A stretch of DNA of 64,000 bases from DATFWC01 sp963777755 (GTDB lineage: Bacteria > Pseudomonadota > Alphaproteobacteria > Rhizobiales > Xanthobacteraceae), in the NCBI GenBank assembly GCA_963777755.1, contig CAVZSC010000023.1, positions 13,623 to 77,622 of the forward strand. The letters are read 5' to 3'. The position numbers were made by a program, and so were the translations under genes. Positions within the stretch are counted from its first letter, which is position 1; each line of letters opens with the position of its first letter. The notes beneath the pieces were generated by a model that was given only the letters and a program-made list of their open reading frames with translations, was not told the DNA's origin and made no database searches. Of the stretch, positions 1-7,379 are shown in pieces.

Positions 1-141
1 CACTACAATCCCCGCGAGGCGGCGGCCGTAATTGACGGTCCGGCCACCCGCGCCTTGCCGGCCCTTCCGCTCAAGATCGTGGACGGCAAGCTTGCGGTCG
101 CCAAGCCGTTCACCGGACGCGTCGGCATGGTTCCGAACTGA
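1..141 (+). CDS. Rieske [2Fe-2S] protein, C-terminal end (partial)
   Basis: The window opens inside a gene; only the last 46 residues are present. The tail reads GPATRALPALPLKIVDGKL and then FTGRVG before the stop. This is the usual end of a Rieske domain, where a Pro-rich turn is followed by two beta strands. The cluster-binding Cys-His boxes lie upstream of the window, so the subtype (cytochrome bc-type subunit, arsenite-oxidase-type small subunit or a stand-alone ferredoxin) cannot be decided. The stop lies 92 bases before the PQQ dehydrogenase on the same strand, which suggests co-transcription and a possible role in periplasmic electron transfer from that enzyme (inference). Confidence 0.6.
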   Translation, partial: HYNPREAAAVIDGPATRALPALPLKIVDGKLAVAKPFTGRVGMVPN

Positions 142-233
142 AACCTTCATCCGGAGAGGAGACAGACGTAAGGCAAAAAAAGCATAAGAACCCAATGAGG
201 GTCTATGTCTGAAAACGATGAGGAGGAAACGTC

Positions 234-2012
234 ATGATCAATACAATTCTCATGAGAAGTGTGTGCATGGCCGCCATCGTGGTAGCGGCAGGCATTTGTG
301 GCGCCTCCGCCCAGGAGACGATCGCGCCGGCCTCGGCAACACCAGTGCCGGGACCGGTGCCGGATATCCTGCAGAAATATGCGCCTGTCACCGCCGAGCG
401 GCTGAAGAAACCTGAGGACGGCAACTGGCTGCTGTTCCGGCGGACCTATGACGGCTGGGGTTACAGCCCGCTCCAGGAGATCACCCCGACCAACGTCAGC
501 CGGCTGCAGCCGGTGTGGAGTTTTTCCACCGGCCAGGTCGAGGGCCATCAGGCGCCTCCGATCGTGAACAACGGCGTGATGTTCGTGGCCACGCCCGGCA
601 ACCAGCTGCTCGCGCTGGAAGCCAAGACCGGCAACGTCCTGTGGCGCTATAAACGTCCCATTCCCGAAGACATGACGCCGCTGCATCCCACCAATCGTGG
701 GGTCGGGCTGTTCGGCGACAAGGTCTATTTCGCGGCTGCGGAGTCGGTGCTGGTCGCGCTCGATGCCAAGACCGGCAAGGAAGTGTGGACCGCGACGGTC
801 GATGACTACAAGGTCGGGCACTACATGACATTGATGCCGCTCGTCATCGACGGCAAGGTGCTGGTCGCCGCGTCGGGCGGCGAATTGGGAATACGCGGTT
901 TCCTCGCCGCCTACGACGCGGAAAAAGGCCAGGAGCTCTGGCGCACCTATTCGGTTCCAGCCCCCGGCGAGCCCGGAAGCGAGACCTGGCCGGCGGAAGG
1001 CGATCACTACAAACGCGGCGGCGGCACGATGTGGGTGACAGGCAACTACGATCCGGAAACCAATCTCACGTTCTGGGGTACCGGCAACGCCGCTCCCTGG
1101 TTCGGCGACCAGCGCCCGGGCGACAATCTCTACACGTCGTCGGTCATCGCCGTCGATGCCAACACCGGTGCCATCAAAGGGCACTTTCAGTATCACCCGA
1201 ACAACTCGTGGGACTGGGATGAAGTCTCGCCGCCGATCGTGATCGACTATGACCACAACGGAAGGCGGGTGAAGGGCCTCGTCAACGTTGCGCGCAACGG
1301 CTATCTCTGGCAGCTCGAGCGCACCAGCGACAAGATCAACTTCGTCACGGCTCAGCCCTACGTGCGCCAGAACGTCTTCAAGAGTCTCGATCCCAAGACG
1401 GGCCGTCCGGAGATCGACGAGACGCGCAAGCCCGGCACCGGCAAGACTGCGGAGTTCTGTCCGAGCCTGTGGGGCGGCAAGGATTGGCCGCCGGCGGCCT
1501 ACAGCCCGCTGACCCGCATGCTCTACATTCCGGCGAACGAGAACCTGTGCACCGAGCTCACCGGGGAAGTTCCGAAATACGTCCCTGGTGAGCGCTACAC
1601 GGGCATGGCCAAGAACGTCATGAAGATGGTGGCCGGTGCCGGCCATATCGGCGAGCTGCAGGCTTGGGATCTCGACAGTGGGAAAAAGGTCTGGACGACC
1701 AAGCTGCCGTCCTTCAACTGGGGTCCGGTGCTCGCCACCGGGGGCGCGCTCCTGTTTGGCGGCGGCACCAACGACCGCATGTTCCGCGCGTTCGACGCCA
1801 AGTCCGGCAAGATCCTGTGGGAGTTCCCCACCGGCTCGGGCGTCGCCGCCGTACCGGTCTCATTCGAGGTCGACGGCAAGCAATACATCGCTGTGCAATC
1901 CGGCTGGGGCGTCGACCCCGCCAAGATGCAAAGCCGCATGAACCTGCTTTTCCCCGGCAAATATCCCGAAGTGCCGCAGGGCGGCACAATCTGGGTCTTC
2001 GCGCTGAAGTAA
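234..2012 (+). CDS. PQQ-dependent alcohol dehydrogenase-type quinoprotein
   Basis: A 592-residue periplasmic quinoprotein of the methanol/ethanol dehydrogenase propeller family. Residues 1-26 form a signal peptide ending in GASA. Repeated W-type propeller motifs (for example LLALEAKTGNVLWRY) run through the chain. The family active-site triad is visible: E217 in SGGELG, N285 in WGTGNAAPW and D327 in NNSWDWDEV. D329, two residues after the catalytic Asp, is the position that marks lanthanide-using members such as XoxF and PedH. The adjacent Cys-Cys pair of classic enzymes is missing; the equivalent stretch reads LHPTNRGV at about 150-157. There is no C-terminal haem c domain. A strong GAGGAGGAA ribosome site precedes the ATG. 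The substrate is unknown. Confidence 0.9.
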   Translation: MINTILMRSVCMAAIVVAAGICGASAQETIAPASATPVPGPVPDILQKYAPVTAERLKKPEDGNWLLFRRTYDGWGYSPLQEITPTNVSRLQPVWSFSTGQVEGHQAPPIVNNGVMFVATPGNQLLALEAKTGNVLWRYKRPIPEDMTPLHPTNRGVGLFGDKVYFAAAESVLVALDAKTGKEVWTATVDDYKVGHYMTLMPLVIDGKVLVAASGGELGIRGFLAAYDAEKGQELWRTYSVPAPGEPGSETWPAEGDHYKRGGGTMWVTGNYDPETNLTFWGTGNAAPWFGDQRPGDNLYTSSVIAVDANTGAIKGHFQYHPNNSWDWDEVSPPIVIDYDHNGRRVKGLVNVARNGYLWQLERTSDKINFVTAQPYVRQNVFKSLDPKTGRPEIDETRKPGTGKTAEFCPSLWGGKDWPPAAYSPLTRMLYIPANENLCTELTGEVPKYVPGERYTGMAKNVMKMVAGAGHIGELQAWDLDSGKKVWTTKLPSFNWGPVLATGGALLFGGGTNDRMFRAFDAKSGKILWEFPTGSGVAAVPVSFEVDGKQYIAVQSGWGVDPAKMQSRMNLLFPGKYPEVPQGGTIWVFALK

Positions 2013-2183
2013 TGGCTCGTCCAGGATAGACTGGCGTCGCGTTTAGCTGTCGGCTATGTCATTGCTTGCTCTGGCGGAATGATTGAGCCGGCCTATGCCG
2101 GTGATGGCCGTTGGCTGCGGCGACGTACACCACTCCCAGCGACGCGATCTCGCGAAGCGAACGACTCCCGCCATGGAGGAAGC

Positions 2184-2627
2184 TTGAAAGAACTAAGAGC
2201 TGCACTGCTGATCCTGATGATAGCAACAAGCGCAGCGGCGCCCACACCAATGACAGAACTGCGGTTAATGGCGCAGCGTGGCGAGTGCGGGATTCTTCGA
2301 GAAGCGCAAGCAAAGCAAGCCACGAAAACTGCTCTCAGCGACCTACTTTCGACCTATCGCCGCGGCAGCAGCACAGCAGAGTTGCTTCAGGCCTTCCGCA
2401 ATCGAGCAAATGCCTGGGGTTCGAAACTAGGGGTCGACCTTAAGGACGTTATGATCGAGCTTTCGCCTCGGCAAATCGAGAAGTGTCTCCCATGGGCTTT
2501 GCCGGTATTTGAGTATTTAGCGGGGGATGTGATCGACGTAGGATTGAAGACCCGTCTGCTGGAAATCTATTGTGCAACGGACCATAGCCGCTGCACCACC
2601 GCCATCGACAGAAACAAGCCTGAATGA
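2184..2627 (+). CDS. Small secreted hypothetical protein, TTG start
   Basis: I read this gene as starting at TTG 2184, behind GGAGGA at 2175-2180, because that start gives a textbook signal peptide: MKELRAALLILMIATSAAA, cleaved before PTPM. The open frame extends upstream to an ATG at 2079, but the extra 35 residues are Arg-rich and unlike a signal. The mature part (about 128 residues) has three or four cysteines and helical segments such as TALSDLLSTYRRGSSTAELL. No family is recognised. The gene lies 171 bases after the PQQ dehydrogenase. Codon use is less GC-rich than in its neighbours, which suggests an accessory gene. Confidence 0.5.
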   Translation: MKELRAALLILMIATSAAAPTPMTELRLMAQRGECGILREAQAKQATKTALSDLLSTYRRGSSTAELLQAFRNRANAWGSKLGVDLKDVMIELSPRQIEKCLPWALPVFEYLAGDVIDVGLKTRLLEIYCATDHSRCTTAIDRNKPE

Positions 2628-2942
2628 TCAGCAGACGTTGGCCGTTCTCTCGTTCATCAGGCGGGAGACCCCGGCATTCAGCGAAGGTATCATCCGATTC
2701 GGGTCGGGCCGGTCTTGACCAAATCGCTGCAGCAGGGCTAACTATAAGTCTATATTCAGCCGGGGGCAAATTGATGAAAACCGCGCCTCAGGTCTTAGCG
2801 GGAAATCTTGATTTAGAATCAAATATTCAAGTTTTGTAAAACGCCCGCGCCAGCCATCGTGTATGCAACCCGTCGGGGTGGGGGGCAAAAAAATCAAGCA
2901 AGGATTTTGAATTCTGCGGCGGCTGACGATCGGCATTTGATT

Positions 2943-3026
2943 AATCAAGAAATCAAACTACCCAGAGACGAACCACAATGTAGTACATCCCACATGCCCC
3001 CCAGCACGCAGCTTGATTTCTTGATT
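2943..3026. repeat. 14-bp perfect inverted repeat beside an IS remnant
   Basis: AATCAAGAAATCAA (2943-2956) is exactly inverted as TTGATTTCTTGATT (3013-3026), 56 bases apart, in AT-rich DNA. It lies next to the IS630 transposase remnant and might be part of a decayed element end. The rest of 2628-3031 has no gene I can support. Confidence 0.4.
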
Positions 3027-3031
3027 TGTTT

Positions 3032-3238
3032 TCAAAATACAGCAAGCCACCACACTGGCCTGGCTTTTCGAGGATTTGGCCCGCAGATTTCAATCCCCTC
3101 CGCCGTCAGCCCATCGTTGGCCAGCAACACGATCCGCGCCCTCCAAACCACCTTCTGCGGGGTGTTTCGGTCTTGGACCAGCCGCTTCAATCGTTCACGA
3201 TCAGCCGCGTTGATCGAAATCCGCTCGATCTTCCTCAT
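3032..3238 (-). pseudogene. IS630-family transposase, N-terminal fragment
   Basis: The 68-residue frame reads RISINAADRERLKRLVQDRN and TPQKVVWRARIVLLANDGLT. This is the typical helix-turn-helix start of IS630-family transposases, where a DRNTPQK-xVWRARIVL stretch precedes the DNA-binding domain. After about residue 50 the match decays and ends in PVWWLAVF, where intact proteins have a TVWRWQ-type motif. The whole catalytic DDE domain is missing. It is a dead fragment with no visible inverted repeats or target duplication and marks past insertion in this region. Confidence 0.7.
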
Positions 3239-3410
3239 CGAGGCAGACTCGCAGGTTCGCGCCGATTTGTGAATCGACTGTCAGCAACGGAACACTAGCT
3301 GGACCGGAATTGATCGTGTGCCTAGGCGCGGCGGCGAGCTTCTATGTGGCCGCTGATGTCGTGGTCGGCTTGCCCCGCCGCCCGGGTAAAATTAGACGAG
3401 AGGACCCGAG

Positions 3411-3581
3411 ATGACCACCACGCGGGATGATGAGGTTATTGCGCTGGCCCTGAGAATTGCGATCCAGGTCATGGAGATCACCACGGAGCCAAACGCTTCG
3501 CGGGACCTAGAGGACATGAGGAGGTTGCTCGACCGATGGGACCGGCTGGGGAGATGGACCGAAAACGGGGATGCGTCTTAA
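3411..3581 (+). CDS. Small hypothetical protein (56 aa)
   Basis: A 56-codon frame starts at ATG 3411 behind an AGAGGA-type ribosome site and ends at TAA. The product is acidic and predicted helical (EVIALALRIAIQVMEITTE, then RDLEDMRRLLDRWDRLGRW), a pattern compatible with a small soluble helical-hairpin protein. No family is recognised. It stands alone between the IS630 fragment and a gene on the other strand. The flanks 3239-3410 and 3582-3765 hold nothing I can support. Confidence 0.4.
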   Translation: MTTTRDDEVIALALRIAIQVMEITTEPNASRDLEDMRRLLDRWDRLGRWTENGDAS

Positions 3582-3765
3582 GATTCGATCGCGCGGGGCA
3601 GCCTAATCAGCCATGGATCAGAGACCCTGGCGAAAGGGAGTGATGCTGGGGACCGGCTTGCAGGTCCACGGAAACCGCACGCGTGAGCGGGCGTCACCCA
3701 CATAAGCAGCGCAACTATTCCACCACTCATATTCCTCGTCACGGCCTTCTCGTCTCAGTGCCGAC

Positions 3766-4005
3766 CTACAGCCGGTTCCCTGCGACAAACGGCTTGGTAA
3801 CCAGGCCCAAAACGCAGTCATTTTTGATGGGCTTGGACGCCTCCCAGCTTGCGAGCAGATCGTCCATTGCTTCATCCTGCCGAGCGAGAGACAGCCACGA
3901 GATAGCTATCGAGAGCTGGATTCCCCGTCTGCCCGGTTGGCAGGCGTCGTAGGCCGCCATCAGGCAATCTGCGGCGTTAGAGCGGTAGCGTTTCGAATCG
4001 CTCAT
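3766..4005 (-). CDS. Conserved small rhizobial-type hypothetical protein (79 aa)
   Basis: I start this gene at ATG 4005 because GGAGGG sits six bases upstream; the open frame could extend to 4077. The product begins MSDSKRYRSNAADCLMAAYD and continues with SIAISWLSLARQDEAMDDLL. From memory this resembles a family of short cytosolic proteins common in Bradyrhizobium (RYRxNAxxCLxAA, then the SWLSLARQDEAM helix). Its function is not known to me. There is no signal peptide or membrane segment. Confidence 0.6.
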   Translation of the reverse strand: MSDSKRYRSNAADCLMAAYDACQPGRRGIQLSIAISWLSLARQDEAMDDLLASWEASKPIKNDCVLGLVTKPFVAGNRL

Positions 4006-4577
4006 TGTGCCCTCCATCCGTTTGATGCCGGAAGGTTGGCGCTCACTGAGCGAAGGCGTCTGTGCAGAATTGACCACGTAGACTTCACTTATCCGCTACC
4101 CAGCACAACGGTGGCCGGTTGGGGTATTTTCCAGCTCGCCGACTCGGGCTGTGAAAAATGCCGGTAACCCCGCAACGACCGTGCCGCCTGGGTAAGGCGG
4201 ATAATAATTGCGATAAAATTCGGCAAATTGGCCAATTGCCACCTAATGACCAAGGGAGCCAGTCTGCCGCAGAACGCCTCCCGGGTCCGTGGGCGAGTCC
4301 CATGCTTATCGAGATGGCTGGGCCGACCCTCCCGCTTCAAGCGGCTCGCCCGGCCATGACGACGCTGGATCATTTCCATTGGAAAGCGCGCGAAATCCGC
4401 GCCGCGCGACACCTTCGCTCCCGCGCGGCAGGGCGCAGCTACATCCGATCAGGCCCGCCCCTTGCAACTGCTGATCGTGCGGCATATTCCCCTCTAGTGA
4501 AACATGCCGCAGGGCCGCCCGCCCGGCGCGGCCCTATAGATGTGTCTTCACGCACATCGCGACAGCGGAGAGATGTC
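4006..4577. other. Gene-poor stretch, nothing supported
   Basis: About 570 bases separate the convergent-side hypothetical gene from the small membrane protein. Open frames here are short, lack ribosome sites and overlap each other on both strands. I see no repeat, RNA gene or clear promoter. Confidence 0.5.
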
Positions 4578-4874
4578 ATGGACAGATTCGATATTCTCGC
4601 CAAGTACAGGCACAGGTTGGCGCACGACCGGCGCGCCCTCAGGCGCCGGACCGGCGCCATCGCTGCGGTCCCCTTGATCGTCGCGACCGGCCTAGTGGCG
4701 ACGGCCTTGTTCGTTTCCAATGCGGGGCGAGCGGAGCACGCGGCGGCCAGTCAACCGGCGGTGACCGGTTACCCGGCGGTGATTAGTCACAGCAAGGACG
4801 CGCCCGACCTGCGCGCGGGTGAGACGGGCCTCGGACGCGCAGGCGCCTGGCATCAATACGAGCCTCTATACTGA
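4578..4874 (+). CDS. Small single-span membrane protein, hypothetical
   Basis: A 98-residue protein starting at ATG 4578 behind GGAGAG. A basic N-terminal segment (LAHDRRALRRRTG) is followed by one hydrophobic span at about 28-47 (AIAAVPLIVATGLVATALFV). The remaining roughly 50 residues are hydrophilic, Gly- and Ala-rich, and probably periplasmic by the positive-inside rule. No family is recognised. The frame stays open upstream to 4158, but that part lacks a credible start. Confidence 0.5.
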   Translation: MDRFDILAKYRHRLAHDRRALRRRTGAIAAVPLIVATGLVATALFVSNAGRAEHAAASQPAVTGYPAVISHSKDAPDLRAGETGLGRAGAWHQYEPLY

Positions 4875-5336
4875 GGACCGTTATCGAGCGCGCCGGTATC
4901 TAGCCGATTGATTTTCGTACGGTTTGCCATTGGACGCTGTTGCTGCGACGAAATTCAGAAAAGGACAACAGCCGGAAATCTGCTACCTGTGCCTATAGAT
5001 TCGATATTTGTCGCATTCCTTTGGGAAAACCGGTGTCCACCCCGGATCAGGTCCGGGGCAGGCCTTTTCCGGGAAATGCTCTAATGCGGGAGGTATCCAG
5101 ACATGCCGGCCTCCGCCGCTGGCCGTAGAACGAGACGGCGGCCGGTCTGGTCCGCCCTCGGAGCGGCGCGATTGCTGCACCAGGTATTTTTCGCGCGGTG
5201 ATCAATTTTGAACAGAGGCAGCTCGCAAACAGCCGCAGAATAGAGGAAGGGCTGATCTCGGCTTTGCCCCCGCCGGCATCGGTGGCTGGGAGCGGTTGCG
5301 CTCCCGATTGGAACGCCAGCACGCCAGGAGAGCGCC
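4875..5336. other. Gene-poor stretch, nothing supported
   Basis: About 460 bases precede the next small gene. Only short overlapping frames without ribosome sites are present, and I see no repeat or RNA gene. Confidence 0.5.
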
Positions 5337-5600
5337 ATGGGAAGCGTTCATTATCTGGGAAGATCCCTCGATCCGGAGGCGATGCGTGCCATAGGCGCGG
5401 CCTTCGACAGCGCTTGGAAAGACCTCGCGGCATCAGGCAGCATTTTCAGTGCGCGGTTCCCGGCTGATTGGGCGTGCGGACAGATCGCCAAGCGTATCAC
5501 CAGCATGGTGCAACGCGGCGAACGCGATCCCGACCACCTCACCGAGGATGCGCTTGACTACGTGGCTCGTCGAGCTTCGCCACGCGGAGAACAGCGATGA
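5337..5600 (+). CDS. Small conserved hypothetical protein (87 aa)
   Basis: ATG 5337 follows an AGGAGAG ribosome site. The product begins MGSVHYLGRSLDPEAMRAIG and continues AAFDSAWKDLAASGSIF, then ends in a basic tail. From memory this LDPEAMRAIGAAFDxAW pattern recurs in short Bradyrhizobium proteins of unknown function. The last codons overlap the start of the next gene by four bases (ATGA), so the pair is almost certainly one transcription unit. It is a soluble helical protein without signal peptide or known domain. Confidence 0.6.
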   Translation: MGSVHYLGRSLDPEAMRAIGAAFDSAWKDLAASGSIFSARFPADWACGQIAKRITSMVQRGERDPDHLTEDALDYVARRASPRGEQR

Positions 5601-5968
5601 ACCCCGCCCTGGTCCTGATCGGCGCGTACATCCTCGTCACCATGGTTCTGCAGCTGCTCGGCTTCGTCATCAGCCGAGGCGTGGACCAGATTGTTCCCTC
5701 GCTCAGCCTGTTCGTTTTTCTTGGCCTGTTCATGTGTTCATTCGGATTGGGATGGCCGATTGCCGTTTACATAACGCAACCGAAAACCGCCGAGGGCCGA
5801 CTGAGGAGTGATCTGGTCGTGCTCCGCGAAGTCGGCACCATAGGCGAGTTCCAGATCGAAAATCGGACGGACGGCACCGGACCGAACAGCCCCTCCAATC
5901 TGCGCCGTGTCGTCGCCTTATCGCTGGGAGGCGCCGTGCTCGAATTGCAGATTGTGGTTGCTCGGTAA
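5597..5968 (+). CDS. Small two-span membrane protein, hypothetical
   Basis: A 123-residue protein translationally coupled to the preceding gene through an ATGA overlap. Two hydrophobic spans are visible: ALVLIGAYILVTMVLQLLGF at about 4-23 and LSLFVFLGLFMCSFGLGWPI at about 36-55. A hydrophilic cytosolic tail of about 65 residues follows. This layout matches a small membrane-protein family I recall from Bradyrhizobium genomes with no known role. The end of the tail (LGGAVLELQIVVAR) may be shifted from family consensus, but I cannot test that here. Confidence 0.55.
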   Translation: MNPALVLIGAYILVTMVLQLLGFVISRGVDQIVPSLSLFVFLGLFMCSFGLGWPIAVYITQPKTAEGRLRSDLVVLREVGTIGEFQIENRTDGTGPNSPSNLRRVVALSLGGAVLELQIVVAR

Positions 5969-6044
5969 CCGCGACCTGTTCTGGACGCGGGGCAATGCAC
6001 GGACACACCAATTCGGCGTGGTCAGGATCGGACGGGCAAGAACA

Positions 6045-6737
6045 ATGCTGGCTGAGACAACATTGCCGAGCGGCTCTCGTAGGCGTCTGTACGGCGGGGC
6101 AATGCGAAAAGCGCCGCCGGCCGGCGGTGACGCGCTGACCAGGTCCGTTCAACGAATAGGTGGGGCGACGTCGTTTGCCCGGGACGCGGAAATCTATGGC
6201 GAGAAGGAGCCTGCGCATTATTTCTACAAGGTCATTGACGGGTGTGTGCGCACCTACAAGGTGCTCATCGATGGCCGACGCCAGATTACCGCCTTCTACC
6301 TGCCCGACGACATATTCGGCCTGGAAACAGGTGACGAATACGTATCCTCGGCGGAGGCGACCGTCGACACGAGGGTCCTGGTCATCAAGCGCAGCATCGT
6401 GGTCTCGATTGCCGCTGGAGATGGTGAGGTGGCCTGCCAGCTGTGGATGCTGACGAGCCGCGAGCTCCAGCGCGCACGGCTTCACGCCCTTCTGCTGGTC
6501 AAGTCTGCGCCTGAGCGGGTGGCCAGCTTTCTGCTGGAAATGGCCGCGCGCATCCAATCCGGCGACGAAGTGGAATTGCCCATGTCGCGCCAGGACATCG
6601 CAGACCACCTTGGCCTGACCATCGAAACCGTCTCGCGCATGCTGTCGCAGTTTGAGCAGACGTCGGCAATCGCCCTGCCCACCTGCAGGCGGGTTGCGCT
6701 GCGCAGGCGCGCGGTCCTGGAGCGGCTGGTGGCCTGA
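6045..6737 (+). CDS. Crp/Fnr-family regulator, FixK type
   Basis: A 230-residue transcription factor. An N-terminal cyclic-nucleotide-binding-like fold (AHYFYKVIDGCVRTYKVL, then GRRQITAFYLPDDIFGLE) leads into a long dimer helix and a C-terminal winged helix (LPMSRQDIADHLGLTIETVS). The recognition helix carries E-x-x-S-R in ETVSR, as in FNR and FixK, so it should bind TTGAT-N4-ATCAA-type sites. The N-terminal cysteine cluster of true FNR is absent, which matches FixK proteins that are controlled at expression level rather than by a [4Fe-4S] sensor. I chose ATG 6045 because it gives the usual family length; ATG 6102 is the alternative. A perfect target-like box lies at 50907. Confidence 0.85.
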   Translation: MLAETTLPSGSRRRLYGGAMRKAPPAGGDALTRSVQRIGGATSFARDAEIYGEKEPAHYFYKVIDGCVRTYKVLIDGRRQITAFYLPDDIFGLETGDEYVSSAEATVDTRVLVIKRSIVVSIAAGDGEVACQLWMLTSRELQRARLHALLLVKSAPERVASFLLEMAARIQSGDEVELPMSRQDIADHLGLTIETVSRMLSQFEQTSAIALPTCRRVALRRRAVLERLVA

Positions 6738-6791
6738 GCGTCTTGCGGCGAACCGCACGGCCCGCGGTTTTCGATCAGCCGCGATAGCGCG

Positions 6792-7340
6792 ATGAACGGG
6801 CACGGTGGAAAACGGCCGGGCGCTGGGCGCCCCACGGGAACGGCCAGCCGTGCAAACGAGCAGGTGCGGCAGGAAGCAGCCGCAACCGGCGAGCTGCCGC
6901 TCGCCTACATGCTGCGGATCATGCGCGATCGGAGCCAGCCGGTCGGCCGGCGTGACGATATGGCCAAGGCCGCTGCTCCCTTCTGCCATTCGCGCTTTTT
7001 GTCGGTTGAGCATTCGGGGGAGATCGCGCGCCCGACGGTCATTCGCGCTCCCGCTGTTTCGGCAACCCCGACCAGTGGCAGTCGGAATACGTGCCGGGTG
7101 ATGGCGGATGGCAAGACAGCCGGCACTGCGTGCACGATCAGGTGCGAGCCTCAACCAGGGCCGCATCTGGCGTGCCCGGTGTTCGAGGTTTTCTTCGGCG
7201 GCGCCCGCGTCGCCTCCCGTACCACGATCATCGCGCTACCATCGCGATGGCGAACGTCAAGAGAACGTTTTGGTCACCAAATTCGTCGCGAAGTCGGGAC
7301 CATGTGGCCGCCCTCGTGCGTCACCGTTCGTGCGCCGTAA
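6792..7340 (+). CDS. Small-terminase-like protein, C-terminus doubtful
   Basis: The N-terminal 75 residues (GGKRPGAGRPTGTASRA, then GELPLAYMLRIMRD and DDMAKAAAPFCHSRF) match a class of phage small-terminase-like proteins common in rhizobial genomes: a basic GRP segment followed by a compact helical domain. After about residue 95 the sequence becomes Arg/Pro/Ser-rich. Another frame near 7075 instead reads DQWQSEYVPGDGG, closer to what I would expect, so one base may be missing near 7070. No large terminase, portal or capsid gene is nearby, so it is an orphan. It may act as a DNA-binding protein or be a prophage remnant. Confidence 0.45.
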   Translation: MNGHGGKRPGAGRPTGTASRANEQVRQEAAATGELPLAYMLRIMRDRSQPVGRRDDMAKAAAPFCHSRFLSVEHSGEIARPTVIRAPAVSATPTSGSRNTCRVMADGKTAGTACTIRCEPQPGPHLACPVFEVFFGGARVASRTTIIALPSRWRTSRERFGHQIRREVGTMWPPSCVTVRAP

Positions 7341-7379
7341 CGTTGAAATGGACGTTGGTTCATAAATGGTGATCGCGGA

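Noticed and set aside
147..1646. A 499-residue open frame opposite the PQQ dehydrogenase
   Set aside because: It is antisense to a clearly recognised gene, Arg/Ala/Val-rich without domains, and typical of GC-rich shadow frames.
2938..2952. TTGATTAATCAA as a possible FNR/FixK site
   Set aside because: The half-sites are only two bases apart instead of four and no gene start is suitably placed.
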